A stretch of 51,441 bases of DNA, taken from positions 1 through 51,441 of the IMG/VR virus record IMGVR_UViG_3300022074_000068; one strand, written 5' to 3'. A model generated the notes under the pieces. The model was not told where the DNA came from, ran no database searches, and saw only the letters and a program-made list of their open reading frames with translations. The DNA comes from a virus. Every line of letters starts with the position of its first letter. Positions within the stretch are counted from its first letter, which is position 1. Below are positions 41,059-48,677 of this stretch, piece by piece. Made by a program: the position numbers and the translations under genes.

Positions 41059-41059
41059 T

Positions 41060-41242
41060 ATGGCTTATTATTTTGAATGTGAAACTTGCAATACTAAAGA
41101 GTATTTTAATTATGTAATGCAATCTGAGTATTACGGCTTAAAGACTCCCAAAGCAAAAAAACAATCATATGAAACCGTTATTTGTAAATCTTGCATATCT
41201 AAAAAGGTAAGGTTAAAAGGTAACTATATTATAATTAAATGA
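41060..41242 (+). CDS. Small zinc-ribbon protein (60 aa)
   Basis: Starts at ATG 41060, 1 bp after the preceding stop; a GTG at 41051 is possible but less likely. Two CxxC knuckles, CETC (about residues 6-9) and CKSC (about 44-47), with aromatic residues around them, indicate a zinc ribbon. It is the second zinc-ribbon miniprotein in this block. Its stop precedes the next GAAAGGAAA site, which overlaps its last codons. Confidence 0.62.
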   Translation: MAYYFECETCNTKEYFNYVMQSEYYGLKTPKAKKQSYETVICKSCISKKVRLKGNYIIIK

Positions 41243-41253
41243 AAGGAAATAAA

Positions 41254-41643
41254 ATGAACTATCCATCAAGTATAAACAGTAATGTTAGAGCAAATAAAAC
41301 TATGTTTAGTAGTAATTTAACTCTTGAAGATATACCTCATAGAGATCATAAGTTAAGAAATATCGCAAAGGTTGAGAATTGCAAAAGCACTAGATCAGGT
41401 AAAGCAATAGCAAATCAATTTATTATTACTTTACAAAATGGTATTAAGATATTTCAATCTTATGATACTATTATTGCAATAAAAGCAAATGGTGAGACTT
41501 ACCTTGATTATGAATGTTGGAACTATTCAAATACTACTTCAAGATATCGTAAAGAGTTTCTTGGTGAAGATACTAGAACAACAAAAAATAAAATAGATCA
41601 AGGTAAATATATACTTGAATATTTAAATAAAAAGCTTTATTAA
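41254..41643 (+). CDS. Conserved phage protein (NG-F-SY-T-IA motif)
   Basis: 129 residues from ATG 41254 behind GAAAGGAAA; the ATG at 41239 overlaps that site and is rejected. The core FIITLQNGIKIFQSYDTIIAIKANGETYLDYECWNYSNTTSRYRKEFLGE is a beta-rich domain I recognise from many marine phages as a protein of unknown function. The N-terminus is Asn/Ser-rich. It is the last gene before a terminator and the long non-coding region. Confidence 0.7.
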   Translation: MNYPSSINSNVRANKTMFSSNLTLEDIPHRDHKLRNIAKVENCKSTRSGKAIANQFIITLQNGIKIFQSYDTIIAIKANGETYLDYECWNYSNTTSRYRKEFLGEDTRTTKNKIDQGKYILEYLNKKLY

Positions 41644-41661
41644 TAAAACTTCCTCCATGTT

Positions 41662-41695
41662 AAAGCACTTTAGATTAGTTTCTAAGGTGCTTTTT
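41662..41695 (+). terminator. Strong terminator closing the early block
   Basis: AAAGCACTTTAGA (41662-41674) pairs with TCTAAGGTGCTTT (41681-41693) with one G-U, loop of 6, then five T. It marks the left border of the non-coding region. Confidence 0.88.
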
Positions 41696-41804
41696 CATTT
41701 CATAGCCTGATATATCCTTAAATAATTGTTTTGTTTATGTATTCGCCTTAAACGGTGTTTGGCGTATTGCTCGCAATAGTGACAGTAAAAGGTATTAATC
41801 GAGG

Positions 41805-42051
41805 GTTAGTTATACAGTTAACTAAATGACAAAAAGAATTACATGGGCGTATGCGTGCGAAGTTAACCTTTTGTTGTTGTGGTGGGTGTTGTGGTGGGTG
41901 GTTTGTTAGCCTGTGGTATTGATTGGTTTTATCATTGATATGATCGTAAAGATTTCTGCCGTGTACGCACGCAAGAGCCACCCGGGGCCCCACCGTATTT
42001 GCATGCAATGTCGGCATATTTTTACTAGAATGAGTTAGTTGTACAGGTAAC
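41805..42051 (+). repeat. 18-bp imperfect direct repeat flanking the non-coding core
   Basis: 41805-41822 and 42034-42051 agree at 16 of 18 positions (GTTAGTT, A or G, TACAG, T or G, TAAC). Each copy begins with GTTA and ends with TAAC, so its outer ends are inverted. A third, weaker match (12 of 14) covers the -10 of the promoter at 35440. Confidence 0.7.
41877..41900 (+). repeat. Tandem 12-bp GT-rich repeat
   Basis: Two exact copies of TTGTGGTGGGTG (41877-41888 and 41889-41900) inside a G/T-only tract from about 41869 to 41906. Four or more GGG/GG runs could allow a G-quadruplex on the plus strand. Confidence 0.8.
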
Positions 42052-42054
42052 GGT

Positions 42055-42121
42055 GCATCCCTTTGGGATAGCGTATTGGGAAGGAGGGGATATAGTGTAT
42101 TTCCCCGGAGGTTCTACTCCG
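42055..42121 (+). ncRNA. Three consecutive hairpins, candidate structured RNA or packaging site
   Basis: Hairpin 1 is GCATCCC/GGGATaGC with a TTT loop (42055-42072). Hairpin 2 is GGGGA/TCCCC (42086-42106). Hairpin 3 is CGGAG/CTCCG with loop GTTCTA (42106-42121). They lie upstream of the promoter at 42168, so they are transcribed only by read-through or act as DNA. tRNA cloverleaf geometry is not met. Confidence 0.45.
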
Positions 42122-42167
42122 ATTGTACTGACCTATTCCTGTTCTGTCAATAAAATAATTATTTTTC

Positions 42168-42196
42168 TTGACGTATTCGTGCAAAGTTCTTATTAT
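42168..42196 (+). promoter_or_regulatory. Sigma70-like promoter of the terminase operon
   Basis: TTGACG (42168-42173), 17-bp spacer, TATTAT (42191-42196): 5/6 matches in both boxes. A TGTCAA (42145-42150) upstream forms an inverted pair with the -35, as at the divergent promoter at 34574 where TTGACGTA also occurs. Transcription should start near 42203 and give a leader of about 100 nt before the gene at 42305. Confidence 0.78.
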
Positions 42197-42304
42197 AAAG
42201 GTAACAAAGTGTCATTTAAAGCACATACAACCAACAATTACCTGAAAAACAAGTGTAATAGGCTTTATTTGTTTGATTCTTTGTCAATTTAACGAAAGAA
42301 AGTA

Positions 42305-42526
42305 ATGTTTCAAGCATTTGTACTCATATGCCTTATAGGTATGCCCACTGAAAATAGATATTGTGAAGAATTAGCCGACACAAGAGGACCATACATGCTG
42401 CACGACAAGTGTCTTGCACGAGTATATGAGATAAAAGAGGAATTGCACCTCTACAAACCTAACATGCAAGCACGAGCATACCGTTGTGATGAATTTACTC
42501 CCCAAACAGAAAAGCAAAGCACGTGA
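42305..42526 (+). CDS. Small secreted/membrane-anchored protein, 3 Cys
   Basis: A 73-residue protein with a hydrophobic N-terminus (FQAFVLICLIGMP) and then a polar domain with Cys in RYCEELAD, HDKCLARV and YRCDEF. It resembles in plan the small protein at 5067. Similar short proteins occur next to terminase genes in marine phages. A periplasmic, disulfide-bonded role is inferred. Ribosome site GAAAGAAAG. Its 3' end overlaps the terminase small subunit by about 40 bp. Confidence 0.65.
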   Translation: MFQAFVLICLIGMPTENRYCEELADTRGPYMLHDKCLARVYEIKEELHLYKPNMQARAYRCDEFTPQTEKQST

Positions 42527-42896
42527 AATAAGTCCTCAACAGGAGCAATTTCTAGAAGTACTCTTTGAAAATGGTGGAAACGTAACTGATGCAGCCCTCA
42601 AAGCAGGATATGCAAAGGGATCAGTGACGTGGCTACGCACATCTTTAGCAGATGAGATCATAAACCGTACAAAGAACATACTATCTATGAACGCATTTAA
42701 GGCAGCTACACGTCTTGTAACTACTATAGACAACCCAATACCTGAAAGAGGGGATGACCTACGCTTCAGGGCGGCAGAATCGCTGTTAAACAGGGTAGGA
42801 CTGGGTAAACAGGAAACAACCAACGTAAATGTACAGGCAGTACACGGAATAGTTCTGTTGCCGCCTAAGAAAGACGTTGTAATCGATGGAAACTAA
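42489..42896 (+). CDS. Terminase small subunit
   Basis: 135 residues from ATG 42489 (a GTG lies one codon upstream). An N-terminal helix-turn-helix region (SPQQEQFLEVLFENGGNVTDAALKAGYAKGSVTWL) is followed by a helical part (NAFKAATRLVTTIDNPIPERGDDLRFRAAESLLNRVGLGKQE) and an extended C-terminus (GIVLLPPKKDVVIDGN). This layout is typical of DNA-recognising small terminase subunits. The gene overlaps the large subunit start by 11 bp. It may recognise a site in the non-coding region just upstream. Confidence 0.85.
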   Translation: MNLLPKQKSKAREISPQQEQFLEVLFENGGNVTDAALKAGYAKGSVTWLRTSLADEIINRTKNILSMNAFKAATRLVTTIDNPIPERGDDLRFRAAESLLNRVGLGKQETTNVNVQAVHGIVLLPPKKDVVIDGN

Positions 42897-44568
42897 GAAG
42901 CGTGGTCGCCCAAAGAAAGACCCTAACGCACCCAAACAAAGATACAACTATTCATCTGCAATCAAAGCTCGTAAACAGACACAACGTAGACTTACTGAAG
43001 CCAAAAAACGAGCAACAAAGATAACGAGACAAGCAGAAAGTAAAAGAAGATATGCCAGAAAACTCGAAGAAAAAATCACCAAAGTCGACAAAGCTCTCAA
43101 TCAAAAAGAGACTACTGTTATCGACAAAACGGATCTGCAACAGCTTCCAGACGTTGTTGAGCAACTGGTGGATGGGCGTGAAATTATTTTTCAGCCGAAT
43201 GAAGGACCTCAAGAAGAGTTTCTTTCCTCAAGTGAAAGAGACGTTCTTTACGGTGGTTCGGCAGGGGGTGGCAAAAGCTTTGCCTTACTTGCAGACCCCT
43301 TACGGTATTGCCATAATAGCAACCATCGTGGGCTTCTTCTTAGGCGTACTCTGGATGAGCTAACAGAACTTATTGACAAGTCACGTCAGCTATATCCCAA
43401 AGCTTTCCCCGGTGCAAAGTTCCGGGAGTCAAAGTCAACGTGGCACTTTCCATCAGGTGCAACAATATGGTTTACCTATCTTGACAAAGACAAAGACGTA
43501 ACAAGATTTCAGGGTCAGTCGTTTAACTGGATAGGCATAGATGAGATAACCCAATATCCCTCGCCTTATGTTTGGGATTATCTCCGTTCACGACTAAGGG
43601 CAACTGATCCTGAACTGCAAAAACATCTGTACATGCGTTGTACAGCAAACCCCGGAGGAGTCGGAGGTTGGTGGGTCAAGAAGATGTATATCGATCCATC
43701 TGAACACAACTCGACTTTTCCTGCAATAGACATCGAAACAGGCAAAGCTTTCTTGTGGCCGCAAGGACATGAAAAAGCAGGTGAGCCACTCTTCTATCGT
43801 AGGTTTATACCTGCACGTTTGACTGACAATCCATACTTGTTGGCTGACGGACAATACGAAGCGATGCTACGATCCCTACCTGAAGTTGAACGTAAGCGAC
43901 TTCTTGAAGGCGACTGGGAAGTAACGGAAGGTGCAGCCTTTCCTGAATTTAGTAGAAGTAAACATGTGGTCCCGAATTTTGACCTTCCACCGAATTTCCC
44001 CAGAATACGTGCCGCTGACTATGGGTATGCGAGTCCTTCTTGTGTCCTGTGGGGTGCTATTGACTGGGATAACAATATATGGGTTTATCGTGAACTGTAT
44101 GTAAAACAGTTGACAGCAGAGCAGTTAGCAGATAGAATACTACAAGTAGAACAAGAAGATCCGACCCCCCACTATACTGTACTTGACTCATCGTGTTGGA
44201 ACAAGACAGGCTTTGGTCCTTCCATAGCAGAGACAATGATGAGATGTGGAGTGCGTTGGATGCCATCGGACAGAAACCGACTTCAAGGCAAAATGGAAAT
44301 ACATCGTAGGCTTGCCGATGACCCACGAACAGATGAACCTAGATTACGAGTATTTCCGAACTGTGTCAACCTTATCAAACAACTATCAGGTATACCTCTT
44401 AGCAAAACAAATGCAGAGGATGTGGACACAAAGGCAGAAGATCACGCATACGATGCACTACGATATATGCTAATGACAAGGATGACAGGATATGTGTCGA
44501 TTCATAAAACGCTTGGTGGTATTAAGAATCAAGTCTATCAAATGCAAGACCAAACATTTGGGTATTAA
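42886..44568 (+). CDS. Terminase large subunit (ATPase/nuclease)
   Basis: A 560-residue packaging motor. Walker A is GGSAGGGKS (123-131); Walker B is WIGIDE (Asp219, catalytic Glu220); CTANPGG (about 252-258) is the coupling motif. In the nuclease domain Asp378 lies in RAADYG, another Asp in TVLDSS (about 436) and the last in DHAYDALRY (about 522). Compared with the usual start of this family near its ATPase domain, the first about 90 residues are an extra Lys/Arg-rich helical extension (KARKQTQRRLTEAKKRATKI). Confidence 0.95.
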   Translation: METKKRGRPKKDPNAPKQRYNYSSAIKARKQTQRRLTEAKKRATKITRQAESKRRYARKLEEKITKVDKALNQKETTVIDKTDLQQLPDVVEQLVDGREIIFQPNEGPQEEFLSSSERDVLYGGSAGGGKSFALLADPLRYCHNSNHRGLLLRRTLDELTELIDKSRQLYPKAFPGAKFRESKSTWHFPSGATIWFTYLDKDKDVTRFQGQSFNWIGIDEITQYPSPYVWDYLRSRLRATDPELQKHLYMRCTANPGGVGGWWVKKMYIDPSEHNSTFPAIDIETGKAFLWPQGHEKAGEPLFYRRFIPARLTDNPYLLADGQYEAMLRSLPEVERKRLLEGDWEVTEGAAFPEFSRSKHVVPNFDLPPNFPRIRAADYGYASPSCVLWGAIDWDNNIWVYRELYVKQLTAEQLADRILQVEQEDPTPHYTVLDSSCWNKTGFGPSIAETMMRCGVRWMPSDRNRLQGKMEIHRRLADDPRTDEPRLRVFPNCVNLIKQLSGIPLSKTNAEDVDTKAEDHAYDALRYMLMTRMTGYVSIHKTLGGIKNQVYQMQDQTFGY

Positions 44569-44571
44569 TAA

Positions 44572-46290
44572 ATGGCAGAAGATATAAAACTAGATAAAAA
44601 TCTCACTATCAATCAAGTTCTTCAGTTGACTGGGCGTGGTCAAACTGGAACGTTAAAACAAGCTATACAAAACGCAGGCTTGTCTCTTAATGATAAATTT
44701 TCTAGGATGCGTGAAACTGCGTTTTTAAAAAAATTAAATGAGGTGGGTGTTGAAGGTCATTTTACAGAATTAAATGCTGTAGAAAACTCTTTACGTGAGA
44801 TGTTTGATATAAGTGATGATGCAGGAGAGTTTCCACTAAAGAAAAAAACATTTGGTGCAAAAAGTAAATCAAGAAGTAAAACTTTAAACTTAAAAAAAGC
44901 AGACCAAGCACGTAAAGCTATAAAAGTTGAACTACCTTCTATAAAAGAAATAAATCAAAGTATACATACTGCAACTCAAAGACTAATAGCACAAGGAGAC
45001 ACTGCTACTAAAAAGCAAAAACTTAAAGACGCTACAAAATTTTATGAAGCTGCAGCTCTTCTTCAAATAAAACATCATAGTGGATTAAGAACAACAGAGA
45101 TAGTTAATTTAACAACTGGTAAACCTGCAGAAGGTGCTAAATACGGAACTGTGGTCAGAGGTTCAGACACTCTTGTTCAAATAAGTAATAAAGGTGATAG
45201 AACTAACTTTAGACTGTCATCTATGCCGATGGGTATACTACAAGATTTAGCAGAACGAAACGCATCTAACGATCTAAACAAATCTGCAAAATTATTTAAA
45301 ACAGGAAAAGGAACTCTTGAAAGCACAATAAACGAAGCTGTAAACGATGTGTTTAAACAAAATGAATTGATAATACGAGATCAAGACACAGGATTATCTA
45401 AAAAATTTACTGTTGGATTATTACGTAAAAATGTTTTTAGTGCCATAGACGATGAGTTTGGCACAGGTGTGGCTAACAGAGTACTAGGTCATTCTATCAA
45501 AGGAGATGTAGGATTAACTCACTACAAAGTAACAAGAACTTCACGAGCTAAACTTGATATTAATACTTTGGCTGCTGAAAGATTCAACAGCACATACTTA
45601 GCTGATATAGGACAGTCAAGTCCAAAAGCAGTTATGTCATCGTACAAGTTTGGAGAAAACTTCTTTCCAACTGAGCCTGTTGCAAAATTAGTAACACCTA
45701 GTCCAGTTGAAGAAGCAGCACAAAAAACAGGATTAAATTTAGAAACAAAGTCAGTTCAGGTAGGTGCTAACGTAGATAATCTTCTAAAAGATACTAACAA
45801 GAATATCGGACAGCTAGAAAAACAATTAGATAAGTTACAAGGACTTCAAACTCAAGTAGACGATTTAAAGAAAGATTCTAAAACAAAAAAAAGTTTATTA
45901 GAAACACCCTCATCTTCAGATGACATAAGCCAATCTATAAAAGATAAATTAGGAAAATTTGGTATTTTTCTTGGTAAGAAATTACCGTTGGTTGCTGCAG
46001 GTATTGTATATGCAGAACAAAAAGAAGCAGGTGCATCAACTGCAACAGCTTTAGGATACGCAGGTAGTGAGTTCCTTCCTGTATCAGCTTCTGATGTAGA
46101 CACGGCAGGTGCATTTGTAACAAAGGCACGTCAAGAGGGATTACCTGAAGCTATAGGTCTTGATACTGAAAAACAAAAACAAATGAATATCACAAGAAAA
46201 CAGAGATTAGCTGATAGAGTTAGACAAAACACATCAGTTACACCCCCCCTCGAAGAAGGGTTCATAAACCAAAACCAAATGGGAGAATAA
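44572..46290 (+). CDS. Tyrosine-recombinase-like protein with C-terminal hydrophobic domain
   Basis: A 572-residue protein between terminase and portal. Residues about 120-325 fit a tyrosine recombinase: core-binding-like helices, box I HHSGLRTTEIVNL (Arg173), ISNKGDR (Lys207), box II FTVGLLRKNVFSAI (Arg285, but Gly282 where His is expected), LGHSI (His307) and THYKV (Tyr318). Then come a coiled coil (about 390-425, LLKDTNKNIGQLEKQLDKLQGL) and a Gly/Ala-rich hydrophobic segment (about 463-510, KKLPLVAAGIVYAEQKEAGAS). It may be packaged or ejected. A non-catalytic derivative is also possible. Confidence 0.7.
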   Translation: MAEDIKLDKNLTINQVLQLTGRGQTGTLKQAIQNAGLSLNDKFSRMRETAFLKKLNEVGVEGHFTELNAVENSLREMFDISDDAGEFPLKKKTFGAKSKSRSKTLNLKKADQARKAIKVELPSIKEINQSIHTATQRLIAQGDTATKKQKLKDATKFYEAAALLQIKHHSGLRTTEIVNLTTGKPAEGAKYGTVVRGSDTLVQISNKGDRTNFRLSSMPMGILQDLAERNASNDLNKSAKLFKTGKGTLESTINEAVNDVFKQNELIIRDQDTGLSKKFTVGLLRKNVFSAIDDEFGTGVANRVLGHSIKGDVGLTHYKVTRTSRAKLDINTLAAERFNSTYLADIGQSSPKAVMSSYKFGENFFPTEPVAKLVTPSPVEEAAQKTGLNLETKSVQVGANVDNLLKDTNKNIGQLEKQLDKLQGLQTQVDDLKKDSKTKKSLLETPSSSDDISQSIKDKLGKFGIFLGKKLPLVAAGIVYAEQKEAGASTATALGYAGSEFLPVSASDVDTAGAFVTKARQEGLPEAIGLDTEKQKQMNITRKQRLADRVRQNTSVTPPLEEGFINQNQMGE

Positions 46291-46291
46291 A

Positions 46292-46510
46292 ATGGCAGAC
46301 AATCTTAATCAAGGTGCAGCCTATATAATGGGATCAGACAAAGTATCAGTTGATGATGCTCAAGGATCTAACAGCTTATATAGAGAAGGTCTTGAGTTTA
46401 CTATGGAAGTAAATCAAGATGCGTTGCAAGTTGACATGCCAAAGAAGCAAACAAAACCTACTGTTGAAGCTTCTTTATTTGCAATGGCTGACGACAAAAA
46501 CTACTTCTAA
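46292..46510 (+). CDS. Small acidic protein next to portal, unknown
   Basis: A 72-residue acidic protein (NQGAAYIMGSDKVSVDDAQGSNSLYREGLEF, ending SLFAMADDKNYF). It lies 1 bp after the recombinase-like gene and 15 bp before the portal, in a position often held by small head-assembly proteins. No family recognised. Few basic residues; probably partly unstructured. Confidence 0.6.
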   Translation: MADNLNQGAAYIMGSDKVSVDDAQGSNSLYREGLEFTMEVNQDALQVDMPKKQTKPTVEASLFAMADDKNYF

Positions 46511-46525
46511 ATTATAGGATAAATC

Positions 46526-48649
46526 ATGGCTGATGAGAGTTTTCTTCAACCTGATGACGATACCCCTGTATCTATTGAAAATCCACAAGATCAGATGCCC
46601 GGATTGGCAGGGTACGTTAAATCTAAGTTTGAAGATGCAGAGAACGGCAGACGTTCTCACGAACTAAAATGGTTACAGTCTTATAAAAACTTTAAAGGTA
46701 TTTACGATTCTACAACTCAGTATCGTGATTCCGAAAGATCAAAAGTATTTATCAAGATAACCAAAACTAAAGTTCTTGCTGCGTATGGACAAATAGTGGA
46801 TATACTATTTAGTAATAAAAAGTTTCCACTTGTTGTAGAACCTACTCCTATGCCTGAAGGCATCGAGGAGTTTGCTCACATGAAAACTCCATTAGATGAA
46901 GCTGAACAGCCAGTTGATCCGTTTGGCTTTGAAGGCGATGGTAGAGAGTTATCTCCCGGAGCCATGTCGGCTAGTGAACCACACAAGTTAGGAACATACG
47001 GTAAAGATTTTCCTGACATGTTGGCATCAGGACCTGCGAAGATGGGTGAGCCACAAGTTAAGCCTGCACAGAAGATGGCTATGAATATGGAGAAATGTAT
47101 TCATGATCAACTTATGGACAGTAACGCAGTCAACGTATTTCGTAAAGCTATATTTGAATCAGCACTACTTGGAACAGGCATAGTCAAAGGTCCGTTAAAC
47201 TTTTATAAACGTGTTCACAACTGGCAGATGAATCCTGACAGTGGACAAAAAGAATACAGTCCTTATGAAAAGATAATGCCACGTATTGAGTATGTATCTC
47301 TGTGGGATTTTCACCCTGATCCATCTGCAACAAGTATTGAAGATTGTGAATACGTAATACAAAGACATCGTATGAATCGCCAACAACTTCGTGGTCTGAT
47401 TAAACGACCATACTTTGATGCGTCAGCTATTGAAGAGTGTCTTGCAAAAGGACCTAACTACGAAGATAAATACTACGAAGATACCATACGTGAAGATGAT
47501 ACTGAACCTTACTATCAAGAAAACAGATACGAAGTTCTGGAGTATTGGGGTGTCATAGATAAAAAACTTGCAGATGAAGTTGGTATGGAAAATGCCAATG
47601 ATATGTCAGAGTTTGATCAGTTGCAAGTCAATGTATGGGTATGTGGTGGTATGGTAATTAGGTGTGTTGCAAATCCATTTACACCTGCACGATTACCTTT
47701 CCAAGCTTTTCCATTTGAGATAGATCCTTATCAAATATGGGGTGTCGGTGTTGCCGAGAATATGGAATACTCACAAAAGTTAATGAATGGTCACTATCGT
47801 ATGGCTATTGATAACTTAGCACTTGCAGGTAATCTTGTATTTGATGTAGACGAAGCAAGCTTAGTTCCCGGTCAAAACATGGATATATTCCCCGGTAAGA
47901 TATTTAGACGACAGTCAGGTGTAACAGGCACAGCAATCAACGGACTAAAGTTTCCAAACACTGCACCAGAAAACATACAGATGTATCAGATATCAAGACA
48001 ACTCGCTGATGAAGATACAGGTATACCATCTATACTACACGGACAAACAGGTGTAACAGGAACTGGTAGAACCGCTGCAGGACTATCCATGTTGATGGGT
48101 TCAGCAGGACTGGCAATGAAAACAGTTATAAAGAATATAGATGATCATTTACTAAAGCCACTAGGCGAATCTTTGTTTCAATGGAACATGCAGTTTAATG
48201 ATGATTTGGGGGAGATAAAAGGGGATCTAGAAATAAAACCTCGTGGGGTTGCAGCAGTTATGCAAAAAGAAGTGCGTACACAAAGATTAACTGCTTTGCT
48301 TCAAACCGTATCTAACCCAATGCTTGCACCTTTTATTAAGATACCTAACTTGATAAGAGAACTTGCAATAGCACAGGATATTGATCCTGATACGTTAGTC
48401 AATGATGCCAACGAAGCACAACTATACGCTGAAATGTTAAAAGGAATGATGGCTAATGTACAACAAGGAGCAGGCGAGGATGCTGTCGCCACTAATCAAC
48501 AGCAAGGAATGGGTCAACCTAGTGGAGTACCTCAACAACCTGAAGGAACTGACAGTCAAGGGTCTGGTAACGGCACAATCGGAGTCGGAGCTACGCCAAC
48601 TGCAGGGGAAACTGGCTTTACTGGAAATGCTCCTAGAGTTGAAGAATAA
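46526..48649 (+). CDS. Portal protein
   Basis: A 707-residue protein placed after the terminase genes. Family-like features: a GRRSHELKWLQSYKNFKGIYDS helix, SKVFIKITKTKVLAAYGQIVDILF, MAMNMEKCIHDQLMDSN, VSLWDFHPDPSATSIEDCEYVIQRHRM, YEVLEYWGVID and NGHYRMAIDNLALAGNLVF, an order typical of large podovirus portals. The dodecamer forms the DNA entry vertex and the adaptor binding site. The last about 60 residues (GMGQPSGVPQQPEGTDSQGSG) are low complexity, and the same DNA encodes another protein in a different frame. Confidence 0.9.
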   Translation: MADESFLQPDDDTPVSIENPQDQMPGLAGYVKSKFEDAENGRRSHELKWLQSYKNFKGIYDSTTQYRDSERSKVFIKITKTKVLAAYGQIVDILFSNKKFPLVVEPTPMPEGIEEFAHMKTPLDEAEQPVDPFGFEGDGRELSPGAMSASEPHKLGTYGKDFPDMLASGPAKMGEPQVKPAQKMAMNMEKCIHDQLMDSNAVNVFRKAIFESALLGTGIVKGPLNFYKRVHNWQMNPDSGQKEYSPYEKIMPRIEYVSLWDFHPDPSATSIEDCEYVIQRHRMNRQQLRGLIKRPYFDASAIEECLAKGPNYEDKYYEDTIREDDTEPYYQENRYEVLEYWGVIDKKLADEVGMENANDMSEFDQLQVNVWVCGGMVIRCVANPFTPARLPFQAFPFEIDPYQIWGVGVAENMEYSQKLMNGHYRMAIDNLALAGNLVFDVDEASLVPGQNMDIFPGKIFRRQSGVTGTAINGLKFPNTAPENIQMYQISRQLADEDTGIPSILHGQTGVTGTGRTAAGLSMLMGSAGLAMKTVIKNIDDHLLKPLGESLFQWNMQFNDDLGEIKGDLEIKPRGVAAVMQKEVRTQRLTALLQTVSNPMLAPFIKIPNLIRELAIAQDIDPDTLVNDANEAQLYAEMLKGMMANVQQGAGEDAVATNQQQGMGQPSGVPQQPEGTDSQGSGNGTIGVGATPTAGETGFTGNAPRVEE

Positions 48650-48677
48650 TCACGAAAGAATAAATAAGAATGTCTGA
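48480..48677 (+). CDS. Small helical protein overlapping the portal 3' end
   Basis: A 65-residue protein read in another frame of the portal gene for 170 bp and continuing 28 bp beyond its stop. The ATG at 48480 follows AGGAG at 9 bp; an in-frame ATG at 48456 adds eight residues. The sequence (SPLINSKEWVNLVEYLNNLKELTVKGLVTAQSESELRQLQGKLALLEMLLELK) is a compact helical domain that I remember as a separate small protein after portal genes in marine phages. This explains why the portal tail is low complexity: the second frame carries the constraint. Confidence 0.72.
   Translation: MLSPLINSKEWVNLVEYLNNLKELTVKGLVTAQSESELRQLQGKLALLEMLLELKNNHERINKNV

Larger units (their letters stand above)
41696..42304. 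other. 609-bp non-coding region rich in repeats and hairpins
   Basis: No convincing gene on either strand. Contents from left to right: a 10-16 bp clustered palindrome area; a GT-rich tract with a tandem 12-bp repeat (41877-41900); a GC-rich knot with CCCGGG and GGGGCCCC (41981-41991), unusual for this AT-rich genome; the palindrome TTGCATGCAA (41999-42008); three adjacent hairpins (42055-42121); and a promoter (42168). An 18-bp motif occurs twice, at 41805 and 42034. The region sits just upstream of the terminase genes, so a packaging site, replication origin or structured RNA are all possible. Confidence 0.6.

Noticed and set aside
41981-41991. GC-rich knot as a sign of foreign insertion
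   Set aside because: Only about 11 bp long, without flanking duplications or inverted terminal repeats of a mobile element.
41748-42017. An 89-codon minus-strand ORF in the non-coding region
   Set aside because: His/Pro/Gln-rich low-complexity translation caused by the GT-rich repeat on the other strand; no ribosome site or partner gene.
42051-42130. Possible tRNA in the hairpin cluster
   Set aside because: The apparent T-arm has a 6-nt loop, the middle hairpin is too long for an anticodon arm, and no acceptor stem closes.
42053-42292. A 79-codon plus-strand ORF in the non-coding region
   Set aside because: GTG start without ribosome site, no sensible composition, and it runs through the promoter at 42168 and the hairpins.
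43052-43363. Plus-strand 103-codon ORF inside the terminase large subunit gene
   Set aside because: Out-of-frame reading of a highly conserved domain; unlike the nested portal gene it shows no family-like sequence.
44572-46290. Evidence for a temperate phage
   Set aside because: Apart from the recombinase-like domain there is no repressor, excisionase or recognisable attachment site, and the gene is in the head block.
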